Assembly (NCBI GenBank): GCA_009599575.1 | Contig: VWND01000008.1 | Location: 186,001-250,000 of the forward strand | Length of the DNA stretch: 64,000 bases | DNA from: Blumeriella jaapii | Taxonomy: Eukaryota > Ascomycota > Leotiomycetes > Helotiales > Drepanopezizaceae | Direction of reading: 5' to 3' | Shown: positions 55,701-64,000 of the stretch, piece by piece | Numbering within the stretch: the first letter of the stretch is position 1 | How the letters are laid out: the number at the start of each line of letters is the position of its first letter | Notes under the pieces: generated by a model | What the model saw: the letters and a program-made list of their open reading frames with translations, nothing else | Database searches by the model: none | What the model was told of the DNA's origin: nothing | Program-made: the position numbers and the translations under genes

Positions 55701-56445
55701 TTAAAAACCCAAGCGTAGCCACGCTTTCGCAAATTAAAAAATATTAAAAAAAAGTCGGTTTAATTTTATACACGGCTATTATACTTCGATCCGACGTAGC
55801 TTTCGCAGCTTTTTAACTTTTTTATTTTTTTATTAACCTAAGTTTCTAATATTTCGAAGCAGCCAATTAAACGCTTCGATATTTTTATAAAACGAAATTT
55901 TTAAAAATTATTTACAATCGGAAAAAGCGAAAAAACCAATTAATAATTTCCACCGACGCTTTTTTCGCCGACGATTTAAAAACTCGGAAATCTTTTCAAA
56001 ATTATATTTTTTTTTTTTTCGAAAATGCTATTTTGTAAAAAGCTATACGATAAAACATAATTATCACTTTTTTCACTAAAACGGAACTATTTGCTTATAT
56101 AACGACCGTAAAAAAAATAATAATATTTCAACGTTTTTTCAAAAAGCTTCGATTCGATATTATTTTTAAATAAAACGTATATTACGATAATTAGCAAACG
56201 ATTAAACTAATCGTAAAAAACAAAAAAAGAATTTTTACGAAGTTTCGCTACGTCGATATAAGCAATATATAAATTCGCCAAAAGTATTAAAATAAAAAAT
56301 TTAAAATCATATATTTTCTAATAAATAAAATACACGCAAACGGTTTTATTAAAAATCTAACCCGACAAAAGCACGAAAGTTTCGTTAAACTTTTTAATTT
56401 ACGAGATTTTCGGAGCTTTATCGAAAAACTCGATTAATCGAGCTG
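55700..56445 (+). pseudogene. Co3-b RNase H and pol end
   Basis: ISTDAFFADDLKTRKSFQNY near 55945-56000 is the RNase H start (usual S-D-A-x-F-A-x-x-x-x-x-R-K-S-x-x-G-Y). Near 56345-56430 ANGFIKNLTRQKHESFVKLF corresponds to the A-D-x-L-T-K-x-L ending. Pol stops at TGA near 56445. The TAA at 56434 was probably CAA. Confidence 0.85.
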
Positions 56446-56449
56446 AAAA

Positions 56450-56466
56450 GCTTGCATTTTGCAAGC
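56450..56466. terminator. Hairpin between convergent Co3 frames
   Basis: GCTTGCA-TTT-TGCAAGC, a perfect 7-bp stem just behind the pol stop and ahead of the antisense frame end. The same place in Co3-a (45087-45103) reads GCTTGTA-AAA-TACAAGC, still a perfect stem although both arms differ. A role in RNA 3'-end formation is a guess. Confidence 0.35.
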
Positions 56467-56589
56467 GTATATTTATTTAAACAAATTTTTATTAAAATTT
56501 AAAATATAGCAAAAACCATTTTTCAATTAAAAAAAATCCGAACTTTTCGCAAATTCAAAAACCTAAAATCAAACCGCTTAATTTTGCAA

Positions 56590-57780
56590 AAAATCAAAAA
56601 TATAATTCGTTAAAATAATAATCCGCGCTCGACGCTTCGCGATAATCAGGCCTAAAATAAACTTCGCGAAAAACTTTTTTAAGCATAACTGCCGCCGGCT
56701 ATACAGCCGAAACATTTTCTTTTTTTTGCAAAGTTTTATTAAATTAAAAACTAAAAACGTTCGGCAAAAAAATCGCCGCGAAATTCTTTTTTAAACTTTT
56801 AAAAACGAAAGCATTTTTTAGTAAATCGTGGCCAGGCTTTATTCCGCCAACACGTAAAGCAGGCGTAAGAATTTCTATTCGAAAAACAAAAAGCTAAAAA
56901 ATTCTACGAGCCGCGGCGAGCTTCGCGTCGGTAATACGCTTTGTAATTATTAGTTTTGCTTTTAAATTACGATCGATTTTAAAACTTACTTTTTTAAATT
57001 TTTAAAACCGCTTTAATCGTAGAATAAAAAATGGCCGTTATATTTTAAAAATCGATTAGCAGAAACGATAAAGTTTTTCGATATAATTAACCGCGTTAAT
57101 AATTTTGTTAATCCGAGTTTTAAAAACGAAAAACCACGCAATTATAACGTTCGCGTCGGCCGAAATGCACGATATATTAATTGCGTAGCACCGATAATAA
57201 TAAATTCCAGCCAAATTCGATAAGCAGTCGTAGTTTAGGTTTTCAATTGCTTCGCAAGCAATACAAATTATATAAAAAATAAAATTAAAAAGCCCAGAAA
57301 TAACAGGCTTTCTGGCTCCAATGCGAGCGCGTTTTAAAAAACGATTATCGTCGTTATTTTTTATTTTCAATTTCTCCGCTTTAATAATTTCCGGCCGTTT
57401 TTTTTTTTTCCAGGGGGCCCCAGCGTTTTGCTTTTTTTTTTTTTTTTTTTCCGAAAGTGCCACCCAGAACCGAAACCACCATTAATAGCTTTTTTACCGC
57501 CAGCAGCGTTTCCGCCACTTTTAAGCGCTATATCGGCATTTTCGAGGCTAAACAAATATAAATCTTCGAGAAAACCGTTTAAAAACGAAATATCGAAAAA
57601 ATCGCTTTTTTCGAAAAGATTAAAAAAAAACGAATTAGCCGAAAAAGCCGATTGATTACGTAAAATAAACTCCGCAAAACTCCGATTACGCAAACGCCGA
57701 AAATTAGAAATCCGAAAAGCTAGGCTAACTAATCGCGTAAATTTACGCGAACGATCTTTTTTAAGTATAAAAAAAGCCAT
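56590..57780 (-). pseudogene. Antisense accessory frame of Co3-b, unknown function
   Basis: The counterpart of the frame at 43786-45060, here on the minus strand because pol is on plus. From ATG at 57780 it is open for 137 residues (to 57367), starting MAFFILKKDRSRKFTRLV and including RRLRNRSFAEFILRNQSAFS and NGGNAAGGK-like SGGNAAGGKKAINGGFGSG. A 19-base T run (57432-57450, A run on the coding strand) shifts the frame; the next frame is open for 135 residues to 57056 and contains NDDNRFLKRARIGARK and YYRCYAINISCISADANV. A third stretch to about 56590 keeps GIKPGHDLLKNAFVFK. One Cys of the cluster reads Tyr. It starts 257 bp from the 3' LTR and meets pol tail to tail. No family recognised. Confidence 0.6.
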
Positions 57781-58036
57781 ATCGATGTTTTTAATTAAAA
57801 TAATAAAGCTTGAATCTATTAAAAAATTAATAGAAAAATAAAAAAATTAAAGTTTTCAAAAGCGACGAAACGCTTATTTAAATTGAATTAAATTTTTTAC
57901 GCTTCGCAACGACAAAAAATATAAACAAATTATATAAATATTGCAATATCGCGTTACGGCCGCATTCGGACGACAAAAAAACCTTTCCGCGTTTTGAAAA
58001 TAGCTAATTATCGGATTGGCAATTAGCTAAAAAATA

Positions 58037-58338
58037 TATTGCGTTATATTTATATTTTTTTATTATTTTTTATTTTTTTTGTTTTAGATTTATTTTTTTT
58101 ATACGCTTTTAGTAGTTAAATGTTTTTAAAGCTCGGAAAAGCTCGTAGTCACGTGATAACGAACTTTTTCGGAGATTAGTTTTTCCGAGCGACTGACTAA
58201 GCGAGCCCGAACCTTCCGTTTTTTGCGAAAAGCTCGCCAATCAGACTTAGAATAATACAAATAACATCTTACTGCATATAATTCATCCGTCCCAGCCTCC
58301 GGTGAGGGTTTTTACCGACTATTCGGCTATGCACGACA
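58037..58338 (+). repeat. Co3-b 3' LTR (302 bp)
   Basis: Begins TATTGCGTTA and ends TGCACGACA, then TAAAA. Same length as the 5' LTR. CACGTG at 58150-58155. Confidence 0.96.
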
Positions 58339-58789
58339 TAAAAACTAATGTATAAGTCAGATAATCCGCCAAAACCTTTTGCTTTTTACCAATTTTCGAA
58401 TAATATTTTTTACGAATAGGCCGTAAAGGCCGGATAGTATTGTAAAAGCTGGAAATGATATTTAAATAAAACATTTTATAAGAATAATTGCTAAAAAATC
58501 AGTTATTAAAATTATATTAAAAAGGATTAAAAAAAGGTCGGGATAAAAGCTGAAGAAGCATATTAAATAGAGTTCGCTTAGTTTCCTGAGAAATACTTTT
58601 CTCGAAGGCTCTACCTCTTCTTTTGTACTTATAAGCGCCTTCTACTAGAAATGTAGAAGGTAGAAATCAGTTTGATTATTAACCCAATTTTATCTAAGCT
58701 TTATTGTCTGAACTAGTGTTTCCCTGCCTTTCAATCCTTATATCATAATCGCCAGCGTAAAAAAACAGTTGTTAAAAATACAACGATTT
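58339..58789. other. AT-rich remnant between Co3-b and the last Gy1 LTR
   Basis: The right half of the DNA that received Co3-b. The last 30 bp (AGCGTAAAAAAACAGTTGTTA) match the leader that follows the 5' LTR in Gy1-b, so this may be the 5' leader and gag of a diverged Gy1 copy. Further left no match was seen. It contains a perfect hairpin CCTTCTAC-7 bp-GTAGAAGG at 58638-58660. No frame above 60 codons. Confidence 0.6.
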
Positions 58790-59048
58790 AACCAGTCGAA
58801 AAGCGGAGATTAATTACTTTTGACCGCTAAATTTATATATCATTTAAAAAATGAGCTTTCGGTTTTATAACAAAAATATTTACATAATATAAATAATTAC
58901 AAAAAGTAAAAGTTGCTAAAAGAAAAAAGTTTTATATACATGAATAATTTCCTTACTTAATAAAAAACTAATCAGAAGACCAGGGAGCTTGCAACTATAC
59001 CTAGTTGCTGGGGTGACACGAGAGATGGCAAAAGAGTGAACCGTCACA
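58790..59048 (-). repeat. Gy1-c LTR (259 bp), diverged
   Basis: Plus strand starts TACAACGATTTAACCAG and ends CCGTCACA. It shares AGACCAGGGAGCTTGCAACT and GTTGCTGGGGTGACACGAGA with the Gy1 LTRs but is clearly diverged in between. Followed by ACTAT (59049-59053). Its outer edge is also the border of the AT-rich block. The orientation and 30 bp of leader on the left make it a 5' LTR of a minus-strand element whose remainder is not identified. Confidence 0.9.
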
Positions 59049-59060
59049 ACTATAAAACGT

Positions 59061-59078
59061 GTACTGTAAATACAGTAC
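59061..59078. repeat. Palindrome GTACTGTA-AA-TACAGTAC
   Basis: Perfect 8-bp inverted arms with a 2-bp centre, 13 bp outside the Gy1-c LTR. First of a series of GTAC-core clusters in this flank. Confidence 0.85.
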
Positions 59079-59154
59079 AGTACCTACAGCATTACGCCGC
59101 GTATACCACCTTGGCGCCGCGCCCTGCGTCTAATATACCAATCTGTGCACAGCA

Positions 59155-59179
59155 CAGTACAGTACAGTACAGTACAGTA
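59155..59179 (+). repeat. (CAGTA)5 microsatellite
   Basis: Five exact CAGTA units. Confidence 0.95.
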
Positions 59180-59454
59180 AATAGCTTTGTGCCACTTACT
59201 ACAGCTAGAATCTAGACAGGATTGAATTTTCTCAGCCTCCGACGTGACGATACGCTTTTAGCTTACTGTACGCTTGGACAACTTGGATCAGGCCCGACAC
59301 GAACCTTTCTTCGCAGAAGGGTTTTCCAATCTTCGGACGGACATGTGTCCGGTGCGCGGTATCTGACCACTCACGCACGCATCGCTGGCTTGATCTGATA
59401 GGGCGTCGGAGAGATAGATCTAAACTCTTTGGTTTGGGTCGTTTACCTTTTTTT

Positions 59455-59467
59455 GGGGGGGGGGGGG
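59455..59467 (+). repeat. G13 homopolymer
   Basis: Thirteen G after a T-rich run. A length this great is slippage-prone and the count may be unreliable. Confidence 0.9.
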
Positions 59468-60625
59468 CATTCAAGCTATACGCTTGTTATCAGTTTTGAA
59501 CTGTTGTCCGTGCGAGGTTGGAATTCTTTTCGCGCCCTCATCCAATGTTATTCTCGCCGGTAGCTAGGATGTGACTACAACACGTTTTTATTTATCTTGG
59601 CTTTATTTTCGACGTTTGGAATGCTCGAACTACTCACCACGTAGTCGATTGATGGCCAGGGTTTTATAGAAGATTCTTCAGGCCGTGAACAGATTTCGGT
59701 CATCTTTTGCAATACCGTGGACATTCACTTGCCCGACGAACCCACATGATCCTTTCCTACCATGACCACTCACTCAATTATTCCTGGTCGATGGGCGGCT
59801 GGTCTCGCCGCCGTCATTCATTTGACTTTCGACCGGATCCATCTCGCGCTTACTGCTCTTGGCCTTCTTCTCCACCGTGACATCGAAGAAGGTCGGGTAT
59901 CGCACAAATAGCCTTTTGCTCGGGCCTGAATCTGATTCCACCAGGTTCTTCGTTGCAGGAATCGTATCTCTACCACCCGCCACCCAGCCGCCGGCGATCC
60001 GAACAAGCGCGGTTAGGGCGAATCGTCTCGTACATAGTACGAGAATCGCCCCCAATCTTTAACCTCGGGATCGATGTGCGGATTGCAATTGACGTTACTT
60101 GGAACTTTGGGTACGGTGGGTCTTCAGAAGTATGAGCAAGGGTGCTTCCTGGATGGCCGCGTGGCGTGACCTGACTAGGGAGAGAAAATATTCGGCCGGC
60201 CAACGTGGAATGGCCGACGTCTTGTTGCCAAGGACAAGAGATCCCCTTAGTGGTACAGTACAGTGCTGTACAGTAGCTACTCCCAGAGAAGCGGTGCTTT
60301 CAAGCCTCAGTTCAGACGAACCCGGCCCGAACGAGGTGGTGGTGGAGGGATGGTTCGCTTGTACGGGCCAATCAGATAGGGTCCTTTGGCTCTGAGAAAG
60401 CTTTCAGATAGCAGCTTTGTGTTTTTCCGAAAAGAGCTCTATCTCGGTGCGCTTCGGAATTTCTAGTGAGTAGCTTCGTGAGACATGTATGTACGATGGT
60501 AGATTACCCGAGACATGCAGCTGTCAGACCTGAGCGTGCATGCATTCCTTGGAACGTGGGGCGGCCTCGATGAAAGTCAATCCACGACCCAAAGAGGCCC
60601 GTGGTTTGTGACTTACTATGTACAA

Positions 60626-60640
60626 TACGGTACGGTACGG
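60626..60640 (+). repeat. (TACGG)3
   Basis: Three exact units, preceded by TACAA and followed 26 bp later by CCGTACGG, a palindrome of the same core. Confidence 0.9.
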
Positions 60641-62791
60641 GACAGAGCTACTTCCGTACGGTGTATGCTGCCGTACCAGATCCGGGTAGCTGGGCTGTTT
60701 TGGAGCCGAAGATCTCCATGCCGAGTCTCTACGCTCACCGAGCTCGGAAAGGATTGGAAGATTTGCAGGGAAGCAATTGATGCGTCCCGAATACGCTCGA
60801 CTAGTGAAGCTTCGTGTTGTTGTGTCTCTTTGCATCTGCGAAGGGGAGAAACAGCCTCAAGGTCTTGGTTTGGGAGTCCGCAAAAGTCTAGTCGGCTGAA
60901 AGGGGTTTCAGCGATGTATCTGCGTGCCTCGGATGCAAGCCTGCCGCTTGAGGCCGCTGTCTTCATGGCGACCTGGGACTGCGAGTAGCTCACAGATGGG
61001 CCTTGAGCGGTCCGACCACGCCTGCCCGCTCGACCGGTAGCTGTGACTTGGAGGAAACGAAACGAAACGACTGCTCTTGTATCATCGACTGACTGCCCTT
61101 GGTCACTCGCAGCCTCGGGGAGTCTGGGTACGCGAGTGTTTTGGTAAGCGTGAATTGCGGCAATAGCGGGCATGGTGTCCTATGGCTCCACGCACCAGCG
61201 ATCTACGGGATGATCTGTCGTGTATCCATCCCTTTTGGCACCAAGTGCAAAGCGGAATCCCGTGGCAACAGTTCTCACAAGCTAGCAGGTGTGCCGTTCC
61301 TTTCGTATTCGTAACCTAGAAGCAGCACAAGACGAAGGCACAAGCCAGATACCGTCCTGTACGTCTGTCTCACTGGCACGCAAGATCTCGGAGGTAGTGT
61401 AGAAGAAGCGCAGAACACACTCGCTGCCTGAAACGGCAACTTGCAAGGCGCCCCATCTGCCAAACACAGCCAGGTGCCGTATGACAACATAAGCTGCCAT
61501 CTTGACCCTCTTTGCACTCTTGTTTTCGGGCAAGACGAAGCGAAGCGGAAACGAGAGCTGGCGCCTCAGCACGCCCAATCGTGTGCACCACGACGGGAAC
61601 GGGCGTTTGGGGGAAGAGGGTATGCCACCTGTCGTGATGCAGTGCTGTACCTCCTGTATGTACTGTACTGTAGCAGCGTGGGCGCAAACGCACCGAGGAG
61701 CGAGTAGCGAGCGCAGGACGAAGGCAAGTGACTCTTTCGACGATACCGCGCCGCACAGTGTCAGCGCCAACCTGGTCAGAAGGCACTGCTTGCCCCAAGG
61801 CAGGCCTCGGTGTGTTTGGTCCGTAGGTTGGAGCGTTTTGCCTCTGCTCTTGCTGCTGTGTACTGTGTCGACCTGGCGGGCACGTCGGGACGTGGTGGCA
61901 CTCCTCACTTACCGGTCAAAGGCGAGAGGGGAGAAGATGCGGCTCTTCATTCGCTGAGGTCGTGCGATGTCTCATGTAGCTCCAGCCCGGAGCATGCCAG
62001 ATGCTGCGTGCATGCGTAAAGGCAAAGTACCGAAGCCGTACGCAGACAAGCAATTACGATGTCCTGTATGTATCCTCGGCACGCAACGCGGCATCAGAGC
62101 GGAAGTGTCTTGAGGTGCGAAAGGCTTCTCGAAGGATGATGGAATGGCATGGCATAGGTGGAAGAGGATCGATGGGTGTTGGTCTGTTGTAGCAGAAAAA
62201 CGGTGGTGTAGGAAAGAGTCGTCTTGTGTAGATGGTCAGGCCCGCGGTGTGAGATCACGCGCTGGACACGTGACTCTATTGGCACATGTGAACGTAATGG
62301 GTGCTCCCATCATACCTAGGTGATAGTGTGTATGGGAGAAGTGGACAGGTACAGAGAGGGCAGAGGAAATAGGCGTACACGTACTGTACAATGAAAAAGG
62401 CGGAAAGTACTGCATTTAGCGGCCTCGATCTACGCTTTCTGGCAGAGCCAAGTAGCAGGTAGCAGGGAATGCTTCTTGCAGAGTAGGTTGCTACTTCTTT
62501 TTTTTCTTTCTTTTTTTTCTCGGACTCGCTTCGAATTCAAGAGATCTTCTTGAGATGGGGAATCAAAAAGAGGACTTTTGCTATGCAAATAGCCCAAGGT
62601 TGTGTGAGTTTGGACCGACAAGCCGACTCGGCTGCGTTTGCACTTTTCTTCCTCGCAACGCGACGTTCACTGCTGGATTCCGGAGCTGCCAGGGGAACCT
62701 TGAGAAAGGGATCGTGAAGGACGGATATGGTACAGCACAGCATCATACGGACAGCACAGAAAAGCGTCGACGCTTCTCTTGCTAGGGAAAC

Positions 62792-62811
62792 GTACCGTAC
62801 CGTACCGTACT
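62792..62811 (+). repeat. (CGTAC)4
   Basis: Four exact CGTAC units, followed by TGTCGTACTGTAC. Confidence 0.92.
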
Positions 62812-63132
62812 GTCGTACTGTACATAGACCGTGAGGCAAAAGCGTCGCACCCGCAGGGCCCATCCCCCTCACCCGACCATGACAATGACAGCACGTGTGC
62901 GTACTCATCGGTCGTGGTGCTCCAGAACAGGCCGGCTGGTGCTCTCGATTCCCCCCCGTTGCGGGCTCGTCGGCCATCCTCGTGCGGCCAGCACGTCGGT
63001 CCCGACGCCTACGGCACGGGACAGACACGGAGGACTTTCCTCTCTGGGCCTCGATAGACGAGCCTGGCGTCGGTCGCCCGGGTCCGTGCCGCCGCGGCTC
63101 TGGCTTAAGGGGTACGGACGAAGTCTATGGAC

Positions 63133-63180
63133 GGACTGACGGACTGACGGACTGACGGACTGACGGACTGACTGACTGAC
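63133..63180 (+). repeat. (GGACTGAC)5 minisatellite with TGAC tail
   Basis: Five exact 8-bp units at 63133-63172, then two TGAC units. The unit is not a multiple of three. Confidence 0.95.
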
Positions 63181-63227
63181 TGTACGGCGCGCTGGAGGCC
63201 GGCCATCTCTCGGAGCGTGCCCAGCTC

Positions 63228-63938
63228 ATGTTGGGCCGGGGCATCCATCGCCGCGTGGAGCGAGAGGGACGCGTCTTTCTTTCGATCCGCCCCCGACGGA
63301 ACGTCCGTCGCACGTCGCTCTACCCAAGCAACTCCTCATTTGCTGCCCAATCCTCGGGACCAGGTCCATCAGTCCGTCCGTCGTGGTCTATCACTGCCCA
63401 TCACGTCGATGGAACCCTGCCGCTGCTGCTGCTGCTGCTCCTGCTGCTGCTCTCGCATGCTTTTTCCCAGGCCTTGGTCGTGGCCCTGGCTGCGGCGCGT
63501 CGCCCAATGGCATCGACGTTCAGACCCCGAGGACCCCGAGCCCTGGCGGGTTGGTGTCTCACGACCCCGTCGGCCGCAGCAGCATCATCTTCTTCGCCAT
63601 CTCCATCTTCTTCATCTTCTGCTTGTTCTTCATCTGCTTCGTCTGCATCTCGTCCCGAGCTCACGACGAGCGCGCGGCTTGGCATCGCTGCCCGGCCCAC
63701 CCCGCGAGATCCATCCCCGCCGCTGCGCCATCGAATCGCAATGTGTCTCCATCTGCATCAGATCGATCGCGTCGACGGTGTGAGGGTGGATGTGTACCGG
63801 ACACTCGAGTGGCTGCTGCTGCCGCTGTTCGCGGATCGAAAGTGCATCTGGCGCATGAGAGTACAGACGATCCATCGTACTGTACAGATACATATACGTA
63901 TGTCGATAGCACCCAGGCACGGCATCACATTCGCTTAG
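63228..63938 (+). CDS. Candidate low-complexity ORF, doubtful
   Basis: From ATG at 63228 a frame runs 236 codons. It has a basic N-terminus, a leucine run (LPLLLLLLLLLLSHAFSQ) coded by a CTG repeat at 63419-63455, then ALVVALAAARR, a Ser-rich stretch and an unremarkable end. The Leu run could be a membrane segment but lies about 65 residues in, too far for a simple signal peptide. Over 63595-63660 a different frame has almost all codons ending in C and encodes SSIIFFAISIFFIFCLFFIC, a good membrane helix, so the true frame may switch at an intron (TTTTTCCCAG at 63463-63472 is a possible acceptor). On the minus strand the same DNA gives an acidic frame. I cannot choose. Confidence 0.18.
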   Translation: MLGRGIHRRVEREGRVFLSIRPRRNVRRTSLYPSNSSFAAQSSGPGPSVRPSWSITAHHVDGTLPLLLLLLLLLLSHAFSQALVVALAAARRPMASTFRPRGPRALAGWCLTTPSAAAASSSSPSPSSSSSACSSSASSASRPELTTSARLGIAARPTPRDPSPPLRHRIAMCLHLHQIDRVDGVRVDVYRTLEWLLLPLFADRKCIWRMRVQTIHRTVQIHIRMSIAPRHGITFA

Positions 63939-64000
63939 GTTGTTGATTTGCACCATGTACGGGGGGGGTGTATTGACGCACATCCTGAGAAGAAGGTGAG

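Larger units (their letters stand above)
29990..58338 (+). mobile_element. Co3-b: large Copia element holding Co2 and its passengers
   Basis: It has two 302-bp LTRs (29990-30291, 58037-58338) and a perfect TAAAA target duplication. Own length without Co2 and its 5-bp duplication is 8,237 bp, close to the 8,219 bp of Co3-a. Plus-strand order: PBS, gag, integrase (cut by Co2 at 33740), RT and RNase H after 53853, pol stop near 56445, then an antisense frame (57780 to about 56590) and the 3' LTR. RT keeps an intact YVDD, but the frames are full of stops. Confidence 0.97.
59049..64000. other. Host-type DNA of normal composition, no gene identified
   Basis: Base composition changes abruptly at 59049: G and C become common in all contexts and RIP traces vanish. 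Open frames of 100-236 codons occur on both strands in overlapping sets (for example 60515-60988 plus, 60616-61173 minus, 61282-61908 minus, 61502-61957 plus, 62537-63028 minus). None shows a domain, a signal peptide with a sensible start, or codon bias that would single it out. I saw no clear fungal intron set and no tRNA. Short repeats are listed separately. Confidence 0.7.

Noticed and set aside
57428..57655. Plus-strand 75-residue frame, similar to a minus frame at 43911-44111
   Set aside because: Both are the reverse of the Co3 accessory frame. The accessory reading is longer, begins with the same Met in both copies and continues past this region, so I prefer it.
58638..58660. Hairpin considered as a tRNA or CRISPR-like element
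   Set aside because: A single stem only, no cloverleaf, no repeat-spacer pattern.
59774..60055. 93-residue minus frame with a hydrophobic N-terminus
   Set aside because: Several other frames of similar length occupy the same bases, and the hydrophobic stretch is short. Not supported as a gene.
60616..61173. 185-residue minus frame opposite a 157-residue plus frame
   Set aside because: Neither has codon bias or a domain, and each covers the TACGG repeat. No reason to prefer one.
61282..61908. 208-residue minus-strand frame
   Set aside because: It overlaps 140- to 150-residue frames on both strands, has no recognisable domain and spans a GTAC repeat; expected by chance in DNA of this composition.

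Overview
The window looks like a piece of a filamentous ascomycete genome (inferred, no species named). Bases 1-59,048 are one AT-rich block built almost entirely from broken LTR retrotransposons. Within it nearly every surviving C is followed by G, while CpA and TpG are scarce. That is the signature of repeat-induced point mutation (RIP, CpA to TpA). Bases 59,049-64,000 have ordinary composition and look like host DNA without a gene I can name. The change falls exactly at the outer edge of an LTR.

I found twelve element copies in seven families (working names): Gypsy chromoviruses Gy1, Gy2, Gy3; Copia elements Co1, Co2, Co3; and one gag-bearing element, Un1, of unsettled superfamily. Seven copies have both LTRs in the window, each pair matched in length and six with identical 5-bp target-site duplications (the seventh differs by one C-to-T). 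They are stacked inside each other. Left stack: Gy2-b (28,008-29,784, minus) was split by Co1-a (5,505-28,007, plus). Co1-a was split by Gy3 (7,263-13,697), by Gy2-a (14,897-27,318) and by Un1 (ends 5,504). Gy2-a holds Gy1-b (16,561-22,959), and Gy1-a (1-3,579) sits against Un1. Right stack: Co3-b (29,990-58,338, plus) holds Co2 (33,741-53,847, minus), which holds Co1-b (36,321-42,004, minus) and Co3-a (43,229-51,447, minus). After removal of nested elements the host copies recover sensible lengths: Co3-b 8,237 bp against 8,219 bp for Co3-a, and the Co1-a remnant 3,636 bp against 3,635 bp for the same part of Co1-b.

No element is intact. All gag and pol frames carry stops, and Gy1-b keeps the longest stretch (226 residues of reverse transcriptase). 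The most unusual content is in Co3: both copies are about 8.2 kb and carry about 1.6 kb between pol and the 3' LTR, where a separate reading frame runs antisense to pol, meets it tail to tail and ends its first part in a Cys cluster (C-x2-C-x6-C). Two further patterns are worth checking. The reverse transcriptase YVDD codons survive in all four Co1/Co3 copies because they are written TACGTCGACGAT, which has no RIP target, while four other elements have lost a catalytic Asp. Five of the six LTR families also carry CACGTG.

The right flank (59,049-64,000) holds dispersed GTAC-core pentamer clusters, a GGACTGAC minisatellite, a G13 tract and triplet repeats. One low-confidence ORF lies at 63,228-63,938. 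No rRNA, tRNA or CRISPR was seen.
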